A stretch of DNA of 39,852 bases, from the NCBI GenBank assembly GCA_944363535.1, contig CALVUG010000008.1:1-39852 (forward strand), given 5' to 3'. Shown piece by piece: positions 32,621-39,852 of this stretch. The stretch's first letter is position 1. Each line of letters begins with the position of its first letter. The DNA is from an uncultured Bacilli bacterium. Its GTDB lineage: Bacteria > Bacillota_I > Bacilli_A > RFN20 > CAG-826. The translations under genes were made by a program, and so were the position numbers. The notes under the pieces were generated by a model. The model searched no databases. It worked only from the letters and a program-made list of their open reading frames with translations, and had not been told where the DNA came from.

Positions 32621-33082
32621 TTAATCCACTTCTAAAATTTTATATTTAGTCGATTTATCACGGATGACGATAGAGACACTATCGCCTTTCTTATGACCGA
32701 TAAGTTTCGAACCGAGTGGCGAAACATCGCTAATCTTATTATTTAATGGATCAGCTTCGATCGTTCCGACGATGCGATAAGTTACTCTTTTACCATCTTG
32801 ATTTTCTAAGACGACGCTATCGCCGATGCCGACACGATTATCTTTCGTATTCGTATCGATGACGACGGCGTTAGCTAAAATATCTTCGATTTGTTTGATA
32901 CGTCCTTCCACTTCCGCTTGTCTATTGCGGGCTGCGTCATAATCCGCGTTTTCACTTAAATCGCCTTGGGCGCGTGACGCAGTAAGTTGTTCGATAACTT
33001 CTGGACGCACATAATCGATTAGCTCACGTAATTCTTTTTCTAAATCTTCGAGACCAGATTTCGTTAGTTTGTATTCTGCCAT
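32621..33082 (-). CDS. greA: Transcription elongation factor GreA
   Basis: The 153-residue protein has the N-terminal coiled coil with SRAQGDLSENADYDAAR (about 34-50, the acidic tip that enters the RNA polymerase channel) and the C-terminal FKBP-like domain (SPLGSKLIGHKKGDSV). It rescues backtracked polymerase by stimulating RNA cleavage. SD AAGGGAA. Likely has its own promoter (TAAAAT box in the 76-base gap after the DUF1292 gene). Confidence 0.98.
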   Translation of the reverse strand: MAEYKLTKSGLEDLEKELRELIDYVRPEVIEQLTASRAQGDLSENADYDAARNRQAEVEGRIKQIEDILANAVVIDTNTKDNRVGIGDSVVLENQDGKRVTYRIVGTIEADPLNNKISDVSPLGSKLIGHKKGDSVSIVIRDKSTKYKILEVD

Positions 33083-33158
33083 AATTTTTGTTCCCTTCTT
33101 TTTGTGAAATCTTATTTTACTAAAATATTTTTAAAAGTAAAGACATTTTAACTTTTAG

Positions 33159-33431
33159 TTAATGCACGGCTTCGACTTCAATTTCCGTATCTTTTAAAAA
33201 GTCGTTTAAAATATCGCTACATTCAAGGAATTCTTCTTCATCACTTACGACTTCTAAACTCTGATTTGTTTCATCATAAGAAAAGATGTAAACATCATCA
33301 GGGTCACTTTCCAAATAAGCGAAAAGATAATTTTTCTTCCTTTCATCGTGCGTATAAGTAAATAAAATTTTATAGATGATTTGTCTACCTTCATCATCTT
33401 CGATCATAATTTCATCGTCTTTTAAATTCAT
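33159..33431 (-). CDS. DUF1292 protein (YrzB-like)
   Basis: A 90-residue, very acidic protein with the DUF1292 pattern: MIEDDEGRQIIYKILFTY, YLFAYLESDPDDVYIFSY, EVVSDEEEF. Function unknown. It lies between ruvX and greA as in most Bacilli, overlapping the ruvX stop by four bases (ATGA). SD AAGGAAGAG. Confidence 0.92.
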   Translation of the reverse strand: MNLKDDEIMIEDDEGRQIIYKILFTYTHDERKKNYLFAYLESDPDDVYIFSYDETNQSLEVVSDEEEFLECSDILNDFLKDTEIEVEAVH

Positions 33432-33856
33432 TTTCGTCTCTTCCTTTCTAGATAAGAATCTAGGATCTTGGTCGCCGCGACCATATCGATGACGCCTTTC
33501 ATATCTTTCGCTTTGTAATTAGAAGCATGCAATTCTTTTGAAGCTATGATCGTCGTCATCCTTTCATCGACTTTATAAATTTTTAATGGGAAAGGACATT
33601 CTTCTTCTAACTTTTCGATGAAGTGGTCGACACTTTTCGTCCCTTCTGAAGGCGTTCCTTTCATGTTCAATGGATAACCGATAGCAATCTCACTCACTTC
33701 TTCTTTCGTTAAGATATCGATGAGTAAGCTTCTTGCTTTCTTATAATTTTCGTATTCGAACTGAAGATTAGCATAAGGCCGAGCAAAACTTACTTCATCG
33801 CTTGCGATAGCGACCCCCAAGGTTTTTTTACCTAAATCTAAGCCGATGATTTTCAT
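33428..33856 (-). CDS. ruvX: RuvX/YqgF, RNase H-fold nuclease for 16S rRNA end processing
   Basis: The 142-residue RNase H-like protein opens IIGLDLGKKTLGVAIASDEVSFARP (Asp7 catalytic), with IAIGYPLNMKGTPS, VDERMTT and a late Asp (MKGVIDMVAA). Annotated as a Holliday junction resolvase, but experiments in E. coli support a role in 5' maturation of 16S rRNA. Two bases after alaS, SD AAGGAAC inside the alaS end. Confidence 0.95.
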   Translation of the reverse strand: MKIIGLDLGKKTLGVAIASDEVSFARPYANLQFEYENYKKARSLLIDILTKEEVSEIAIGYPLNMKGTPSEGTKSVDHFIEKLEEECPFPLKIYKVDERMTTIIASKELHASNYKAKDMKGVIDMVAATKILDSYLERKRRK

Positions 33857-33858
33857 AG

Positions 33859-36465
33859 TTATTTAAGTTCCTTTTTTAAAGATGCAAAGGCGACTTCGAT
33901 TTGATCGACATTTTTAAACGAACCTTGGGCAAGTTTAGCTCTTCCGCCACCAGAACCAGGTAAATATTTCTTTAAAATATCTACGATATTTTTCGCTTCG
34001 ATGCCATCACTCACTACTTTATCGCCTACACCGACTAAGAAAGGATAAGAATTTTCATCTTTACCCACTAAGACGATAAGATGTTTATCATCACCGTTTT
34101 TAAGTTCATCATAAAGCGGTAATAGACCATTTCTTGTCACTTTCGGTAAGTATTTTAAAAGTAAATTATAAGATAGATAAGTACCCATCTCTTGCTTTAA
34201 GACGTCCGCCATCACTTTAGCGATTTCGCTTTCTAAATATAAAGCGTGTTTCTTGACGTTATCTAAATTAGATAAAGTCGCATTTAAACGATCATTAACT
34301 TCAAATTTAGATTTAGCGTTCAAAGAAGTTTTAGCTCTATCGATGACGTTTTCTTCTTGATCGATGTAACTTAACGCTCCTAAAGAAGTGACGGCTTCAA
34401 TTCTTCTTATCCCACTAGCGATACTTTCTTCGCTCACAATTTTAAAGATGCCGATATCTTCCGAATTTTTCACGTGCGTTCCACCGCAGAATTCTTTGGA
34501 GACGTCACCAAAGGTGACAACTCGGACGATATCTCCATATTTTTCATCGAAGAACGCTCTTGCCCCAATCTTTTTAGCTTCTTCGATTGGAAGCACTAAA
34601 GTCTTTTCTTCGATACCTTCACTAATCCATTCGTTCACGCGGTTTTCAATTTCTTTTAAATCGCTAGAAGATATCTTACTAGGATGAGAGAAATCGAATC
34701 TAAGATAATCTTTAGAAACGAAAGAACCTTCTTGTTTAATATGATCACCTAGGACATCGATCAAAGCTTTTTGTAGTAGATGCGTCGCAGAATGATTTCT
34801 CATCGTGAGAATTCTTTGCTTACGGTCGATTCTTAAATCGAACTTATCACCAACTTGAAGTAGACCAAATTGAACGTGAACGTGATGTAAGTTTTGCCCA
34901 TTTGGGGCGTGATAAACGTAACTTACTTTAGCGTGAGTTGTTTCATTTGCGATTTCACCGACATCCGAAACTTGGCCGCCGCTTTCCGCGTAAAAACATG
35001 TCTTATCGAAGATGACGTCCCCTTCATCATCTAAAGATGATACTTGTTCACCATCTTTAAATAAAGCGATGATCGTACCTTTTAAACTAAAGGCATCGTA
35101 ATCGAAAGTTGAAGGCGAAGTAAATTTCATCAAATCGCCCGATTGTTTCGACATACTTTCGACGACTTTCCTTGCACTTCTTGCTCTTTCTTTTTGTTTT
35201 TCCATCTCGACTTCAAAGCCTGCTTCATCGATAGAAACGCCCATGTAATCGCATAATTCTCGCGTTAATTCCAAAGGAAAACCGAAAGTATCGTAAAGTT
35301 TAAAAGCATCTTGTCCGCTTAACTTTTCATCATTTTGGACCATTTTCTTTAGCATATGTTCGCCGTTAGCCAAAGTCTTAAGGAATTTTTCTTCTTCCGC
35401 TTTCATCATCTTTTGCACGACTTCCATCTTCGTATCTAAATATGGATAGAAATCGTGCATAATTAAGACGACCGCTGGAACGAGTAAATGTAAGAAAGGT
35501 TTATCGATACCAATATGTCTAGCGTAGACCATGGCTCTTCTCAATAATCTCCTTAAGACGTAACCTCGACCTTCATTAGAAAAAGATTCTCCATCGCTAA
35601 GAGCGAAAGTGCACGCTCTTATGTGATCAGCGATGACGCGGTATGGCATCGGATTTTCTTTATAAGGCACTTTAGCAATCTTTTCCGTCGCACGGATTAA
35701 AGGCATGAATAAATCGGTGTCGAAGTTCGTCTCGACTTCTTGCATGACGCAAGCGATTCTTTCTAAACCAGCGCCGGTATCAATATTTTTTGCAGGTAAT
35801 TCTTTATAATCTTTTCTATCTACTCCATTCACGGCATTGAACTGGGAAAAGACGATACCCCATATTTCGATGTAACGATCATTTTCTAAATCTTTACGCA
35901 GTAATTCATCCCCACGATGCATCTTATCATATTTTTCTCCACGGTCATAAAATACTTCCGTATTAGGTCCACACGGCCCCTCTCCAATTTGCCAGTAGTT
36001 AGATTCTAGAGGAATAAGATGCGATTCATCGACACCTTGTTTAAGCCATAAAGCGTGCGTTTCAACGTCGCTTGGATGATAAGTAAAATAAAGTTTATCT
36101 TTTTCGAACGCAAACCATCTTTCACTCGTCAAAATTTCATAAGCCCAAGGAATAATTTCGTTACGGAAATAATCGCCGATAGAAAAGCAACCTAACATCT
36201 CAAAAAATGTTTGATGTCTAGCTGTTAAACCAACTTCTTCCATATCGTTCGTACGTAAGCACTTTTGGACGTTAACGATACGCCTAGAATGTGGAATTAA
36301 AGAACCATCGAAATATCTTTTTAAACCAGCAACGCCAGAGTTGATCCAAAGTAAAGTTGGATCATTCTTTGGAATGAGGCTTGCCCCTTCTTCGAAATGA
36401 TGACCTTTCGATTCGAAAAATTCGATCCACATTTGTCTGATTTGATGACCAGTTAATTTCTTCAT
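33859..36465 (-). CDS. alaS: Alanyl-tRNA synthetase
   Basis: An 868-residue class II enzyme. Catalytic core (1-250) with TARHQTFFEMLGCFSIGDYF and GAGLERIACV; editing domain with HSATHLL and CGGTHV zinc ligands; C-terminal DHHA1 domain with PGSGGGRAKLAQG. It charges and proofreads tRNA-Ala. SD GAGGTAAA. Expression is controlled by the T-box immediately upstream. Confidence 0.99.
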   Translation of the reverse strand: MKKLTGHQIRQMWIEFFESKGHHFEEGASLIPKNDPTLLWINSGVAGLKRYFDGSLIPHSRRIVNVQKCLRTNDMEEVGLTARHQTFFEMLGCFSIGDYFRNEIIPWAYEILTSERWFAFEKDKLYFTYHPSDVETHALWLKQGVDESHLIPLESNYWQIGEGPCGPNTEVFYDRGEKYDKMHRGDELLRKDLENDRYIEIWGIVFSQFNAVNGVDRKDYKELPAKNIDTGAGLERIACVMQEVETNFDTDLFMPLIRATEKIAKVPYKENPMPYRVIADHIRACTFALSDGESFSNEGRGYVLRRLLRRAMVYARHIGIDKPFLHLLVPAVVLIMHDFYPYLDTKMEVVQKMMKAEEEKFLKTLANGEHMLKKMVQNDEKLSGQDAFKLYDTFGFPLELTRELCDYMGVSIDEAGFEVEMEKQKERARSARKVVESMSKQSGDLMKFTSPSTFDYDAFSLKGTIIALFKDGEQVSSLDDEGDVIFDKTCFYAESGGQVSDVGEIANETTHAKVSYVYHAPNGQNLHHVHVQFGLLQVGDKFDLRIDRKQRILTMRNHSATHLLQKALIDVLGDHIKQEGSFVSKDYLRFDFSHPSKISSSDLKEIENRVNEWISEGIEEKTLVLPIEEAKKIGARAFFDEKYGDIVRVVTFGDVSKEFCGGTHVKNSEDIGIFKIVSEESIASGIRRIEAVTSLGALSYIDQEENVIDRAKTSLNAKSKFEVNDRLNATLSNLDNVKKHALYLESEIAKVMADVLKQEMGTYLSYNLLLKYLPKVTRNGLLPLYDELKNGDDKHLIVLVGKDENSYPFLVGVGDKVVSDGIEAKNIVDILKKYLPGSGGGRAKLAQGSFKNVDQIEVAFASLKKELK

Positions 36466-36484
36466 ACGTTTTTACCTCTTAAAC

Positions 36485-36705
36485 ACAAAAAAATCGTTCC
36501 AAGGAACGATAAGTCTTATCGCGGTACCATCCTCGTTCACTTATTAATTTATATTAATAAATGCACCTCAATTTAGCCTTAACGCGGTCTTTACGTCGAT
36601 TATTATCGCTCTCTGGGAGTGGCAATTCTTCATTTACTTCTAGACCCTTTTCACCTCTAGGCCCTCGCTAGAAGAAGCAAGATAAAGATGAGTTCCCTTC
36701 ATCGA
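36485..36705 (-). ncRNA. T-box riboswitch (alanine) in the alaS leader
   Basis: The T-box core GGATGGTACCGCG lies at 36519-36533 (minus), where TGGTACC pairs with the tRNA acceptor end. Terminator ATCGTTCC-TT-GGAACGAT with TTTTTTT follows at 36487-36510. Stem I is closed by GGGA (36694-36697) with TCCC (36615-36618); the 3' side carries TTGCCAC, giving a candidate GCC alanine specifier at 36621-36623, and CTTCTAG/CTAGAAG forms an inner stem. Uncharged tRNA-Ala should favour the antiterminator and turn alaS on. Confidence 0.92.
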
Positions 36706-36714
36706 GTTAACTTG

Positions 36715-36743
36715 ATTATAGCAAACTAAATTTATAATTTAAA
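36715..36743 (-). promoter_or_regulatory. Promoter of alaS
   Basis: TTTAAA (36738-36743), 17-base spacer, TATAAT (36715-36720), starting just beside the stop codon of the surface nuclease gene. Confidence 0.75.
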
Positions 36744-36745
36744 GA

Positions 36746-39742
36746 TTATTTATTTTCTCTTCGACGTTTTTGAACGACGGAAACAATTAATCCGATGCTC
36801 GCAAGTAAAATGACGACGGTGATGAAAGAAACGATGATAGTTGAAGCATCACCAAATAAATCGAAATTAACAGCTGGTGAATTGTTGGTAATCGCTCTAT
36901 TCATGAAATTGACGTAGCCACCATGCTGAGGATCTTCACCATATTTATTTAAGATATAATCGTATCTTGCAATTGCAGCAAGAATATCTGTGTCAGTAGT
37001 GTTTCCACTCTTAAAAATTTGTTTTGCGTCTTCGCTCAATAATTCGAAATCATTCGCTAAGGTATTCCATAAAGTAGAACTAGGTGCGGTTATTCCATCA
37101 TCACAAAGCGGAGTATTTAAGAATGTATTTGCAAAAGTTTTAGCTTCAGCTTCTGGAGTGATAGTTGGTTCCACTAGTTCATAAAGAGCGATGTCTTTTT
37201 GATAGCTAGTAGACTTGTAATATCTAAAATATCCTGCGGTATTATATTCCATATTATTTCCACCGCTAGCAACTAAGAAAATATTATTATTAATGTCGAT
37301 AGAAATAGTATGTGGATCCTTTACCTCACTAACTGTATTACTTGTACCGGTATTTCCAATGTAATGACCGCTCGCGGTCTTAACATAATATGTATTAGAA
37401 GTTGTTGCATCTTCGATTGTTATAGTTGAATTGAAAAGCGTATCGCTATAATCAATAGTCTTATCATTGTTGATATTAACACTTATTGTGTTATCTTTGT
37501 CGAACCCGGTCGTTTTAGCACCATTGAACGCTAAGCTACCGCTTTCATAAACGATCAAGTAAGTACCAGTCCAATCAGTCTTATTTTCAGTTACTTTAGC
37601 AAAAGTCGAGCTTTCAACTGGAACATCTGGATTAGGATCTTCTCCTCCACCACCTTGTTCATTAACGGTAACGCTAAATGAAGTCACTAAACCTTGATAG
37701 GAAACACTAATAGTAACTGTACCAGTATTATTTAAAATTGTTCCTTCAGCAGGATTAAAACTACATGCATATGTAACATCTTCTAAATTATTGCCATTTT
37801 CATCATATGTGTGAACCACTAAACCAGTTAGATCTAAAGTTTCACCTACTACATATGTAGTCTTATTAGGCATAGAGATTACTCTGATACCTGAAATTGT
37901 TGGTTCTACACCAGATGAACCATTGCCAGAAACGATCGTGATTGATTTTACGTAAATTGAATTAGTGGTACATGTAACTTCTATACTCAATTTACCAGAA
38001 GATACTGATGAAAGTGGAATTGTATATTCGGTTGGTGTATCACTAACAGTAGAAGTAGAAACAGTCATTGAACCAACTTCTTTTCCATCAACTTTAATAA
38101 TCACCTTGCCTGCGCCTTTGCTTGAATTTCTTGAAAGAACAAGGTGTACTTCGCTCAAGCTTGTAACATCTTCACTTAATGAAGCGGTAGCAGGATTATT
38201 ATTAAACTTATCAGTAATTTGCACACCTTTCTCATCATTATACATAGCTGTATCGCCTGACCAACCGGCTGGCTCTGACGTCCAGCTTGCATTGGTAAAT
38301 GTATATGTCTTTTCAGTGTGTATTGCTTTGCTTACTGTTATTCCACTACAAGTAGCGGATGCATTTCCATAATAGCAAACAACACTAGTGGTGCCTTCCG
38401 ATAACGTTTCTTGATAAGTTGTTCCATCGTACCATAAACAATCATTAACACTTACATTTGCACTAGTTCCGTCACTATAAAGAGCAGTGATAGTTAATCC
38501 AAATGGATTAAATTTTTCACCTTCATAATAATTTGTTTTATTAGGTGTACCGCTTATTGAAATGCTTTCAACTTCTTTAACATTAAAAGTAACACTATCT
38601 TTAATATTCATATTTAATGATGAAGTTGCTGTAATAGTTGCGCTTCCGCCTTTAAGAGCCCTAATCGTACCATCAGATGAAACACTTACAACACTACTAT
38701 TAGAGCTAGACCAAGTAACACTTTTATTCGCATTAGAAGGAGTAACATTTATACTTAAGGTTCTTTCTTCGCCGACGCTTAAAGTCGTATTAGATGTAAC
38801 GATATCAATACTTGTTGGTGCAACACTAGATTGACCACCATTTTCGTATGTTTGCATACATTCGTTATATAACGAATCACTAATTTTATCTTTGAATACT
38901 CTACATCCCCATTCAGGATGATCGACGTAAGGATTACGATTCTTTTGTTTAGAAGTTTCAGAATAATCATTACGATTACCTTCTAATTCATCTGGAACAT
39001 CTAAGATATGCCATTCAATCATTTCTTCATAAGATGAAAATGTATTAGTAATTTCAGGTAAAGTTGAATACGTATTTTTATATGCCGTCCAAACGTACAT
39101 GATAATCCTTGCGGCGTCGCCTTTAGAAAAATCCATCGGCTCAAAATAAGTACTATTTTTTTTACCATATTGCATGTTGTTGTACGTTTCAACACTACCG
39201 GAACTTACGGTTCCATATTTAAGATTAGATCTGGCACCATTTGTCTTTTCATATGTCGGTCTAATGTGTAAAATATCCGTGCCTGCTTTGCTTGTTCCCC
39301 AATTATTATTTGATAAATTTTGTGGCCAGCAATGTTCTCTATTCCAATTTTTGGCACTGCTAGAATTTACTTTAGTAATCGAATTATGTGTATAGAAAAG
39401 GACCATATTACTAGGATTATTAGGATCTTCATCAACATCTTTTAAAACGGAACCTAATTCATTGGAGCCTTCCCCACTATAAGTATAAAAACCATCAGGG
39501 TAAATAAGACTTGTTAAATTAGTTCTTAAAGTACCATTTAAACCATCGGTTAACGAATCAGGATTCAATGAATCGTAATAATTTCCACTATATGTAAAAG
39601 GTTCAAAATCCTCTACTACAGCTGCATGAACGTCAACATCGTGATGTTTAGAAGTTTCAATAATAGATGAAGCAAAAACTCCCACGCTAAGCGCCATAGA
39701 AAAAATAAAAGTGGCTAAAATAGCTTTAAATTTGTTTTGCAT
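36746..39742 (-). CDS. Surface endonuclease I with Ig-like modules and C-terminal membrane anchor
   Basis: A 998-residue protein from ATG at 39742 (SD AGGTGA; the frame is open three codons further to a GTG). Signal peptide about 1-26. Endonuclease I/NucM domain about 85-300 with NREHCWPQNL (His137) and GTDILHIRPTYEKTNGARSN. Then a Big_2 Ig fold (about 308-390), a second Ig-like domain (about 393-470), a jelly-roll-like domain (about 478-605), a third Ig-like domain (about 613-695), a Gly/Pro linker, a beta-rich domain (about 713-855), a helical domain (about 860-950) and a membrane helix (about 965-990) ending QKRRRENK. There is no LPXTG, so it is held by the helix. Likely degrades extracellular DNA or RNA. 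Confidence 0.9.
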   Translation of the reverse strand: MQNKFKAILATFIFSMALSVGVFASSIIETSKHHDVDVHAAVVEDFEPFTYSGNYYDSLNPDSLTDGLNGTLRTNLTSLIYPDGFYTYSGEGSNELGSVLKDVDEDPNNPSNMVLFYTHNSITKVNSSSAKNWNREHCWPQNLSNNNWGTSKAGTDILHIRPTYEKTNGARSNLKYGTVSSGSVETYNNMQYGKKNSTYFEPMDFSKGDAARIIMYVWTAYKNTYSTLPEITNTFSSYEEMIEWHILDVPDELEGNRNDYSETSKQKNRNPYVDHPEWGCRVFKDKISDSLYNECMQTYENGGQSSVAPTSIDIVTSNTTLSVGEERTLSINVTPSNANKSVTWSSSNSSVVSVSSDGTIRALKGGSATITATSSLNMNIKDSVTFNVKEVESISISGTPNKTNYYEGEKFNPFGLTITALYSDGTSANVSVNDCLWYDGTTYQETLSEGTTSVVCYYGNASATCSGITVSKAIHTEKTYTFTNASWTSEPAGWSGDTAMYNDEKGVQITDKFNNNPATASLSEDVTSLSEVHLVLSRNSSKGAGKVIIKVDGKEVGSMTVSTSTVSDTPTEYTIPLSSVSSGKLSIEVTCTTNSIYVKSITIVSGNGSSGVEPTISGIRVISMPNKTTYVVGETLDLTGLVVHTYDENGNNLEDVTYACSFNPAEGTILNNTGTVTISVSYQGLVTSFSVTVNEQGGGGEDPNPDVPVESSTFAKVTENKTDWTGTYLIVYESGSLAFNGAKTTGFDKDNTISVNINNDKTIDYSDTLFNSTITIEDATTSNTYYVKTASGHYIGNTGTSNTVSEVKDPHTISIDINNNIFLVASGGNNMEYNTAGYFRYYKSTSYQKDIALYELVEPTITPEAEAKTFANTFLNTPLCDDGITAPSSTLWNTLANDFELLSEDAKQIFKSGNTTDTDILAAIARYDYILNKYGEDPQHGGYVNFMNRAITNNSPAVNFDLFGDASTIIVSFITVVILLASIGLIVSVVQKRRRENK

Positions 39743-39781
39743 AAGATTCACCTAATCTTTCTTAATTTCGCGTGTATTTAT

Positions 39782-39811
39782 ATTTTAAAACCACACAACC
39801 AGTCTTATCAA
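39782..39811 (-). promoter_or_regulatory. Promoter of the surface nuclease
   Basis: TTGATA (39806-39811), 18-base spacer, TAAAAT (39782-39787). Confidence 0.6.
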
Positions 39812-39852
39812 GAAAGAATATGACCTTCACGTTTACTTAACGCTATTGTCCC

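Noticed and set aside
37965-38834. Long plus-strand open frames (135 and 90 codons) opposite the nuclease gene
   Set aside because: They mirror the Ser/Thr/Val-rich Ig repeats of the minus-strand gene, have no SD and no recognisable protein features.

Overview
The window is about 40 kb of visibly AT-rich chromosomal DNA from a low-GC Gram-positive bacterium. The best guess is an uncultured gut-type member of the Bacilli, near Erysipelotrichales/RF39/Izemoplasma-like lineages. Support: the hrcA-grpE-dnaK-dnaJ operon with CIRCE operators, a T-box in front of alaS, the alaS-ruvX-DUF1292-greA and comEA-comEC-holA neighbourhoods, A-rich Shine-Dalgarno sites and sigma-A type promoters. TGA is a true stop (for example it ends larB and the gene at 7610), so the Mycoplasma code 4 does not apply. 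Nearly everything is on the minus strand; only an acyl-activating enzyme and rpsT (26688-29034) are on the plus strand. No tRNA, rRNA, IS element, prophage or CRISPR array was seen, and no gene-free stretch exceeds 300 bases (the longest, 36466-36745, is the alaS leader).

Layout, left to right. (1) 1-816: 5' part of a lipoprotein solute-binding protein with three InlB-type repeats, running off the edge. (2) 890-3669: nickel-pincer cofactor operon larC-larB-larE behind a strong promoter and a 31-codon ORF that looks like the stump of a DUF362 gene; larA is absent. (3) 3762-4955: C39 peptidase plus ABC membrane domain with no ATPase domain. (4) 5037-6181: rpsU, deoC, rpmF. (5) 6324-8830: mtaB and two unknown genes. 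(6) 8909-13684: heat-shock operon with two CIRCE-like operators. (7) 13713-18253: an unknown membrane protein, then hemW, a small membrane protein and a catalytically degenerate Fic-fold protein with a C-terminal winged helix, then lgt. (8) 18285-21318: an operon of two lipoproteins and a polytopic membrane protein. (9) 21404-26580: lepA, a nuclease-helicase fusion, fmt. (10) 26688-29034: AMP-ligase/ACP fusion, then rpsT. (11) 29021-33082: holA, comEC, comEA, greA. (12) 33159-36735: DUF1292, ruvX, alaS with its T-box. (13) 36746-39742: a large surface endonuclease I with Ig-like modules.

Most of the window is housekeeping: translation, protein folding, tRNA modification, lipoprotein maturation and DNA handling. 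DNA uptake parts (ComEA, ComEC), a surface nuclease and DeoC would together let the cell break down, import and reuse DNA, though that link is inference. The less ordinary items are the NBD-less C39 transporter, the pseudo-Fic protein, the DUF362 stump leading the lar operon, the lipoprotein/membrane triad, the orphan ligase-ACP fusion, the CIRCE/terminator overlap and a set of genes (fmt, holA, lepA, possibly lgt) whose -10 boxes lie so close to the start codon that their mRNAs should be leaderless.
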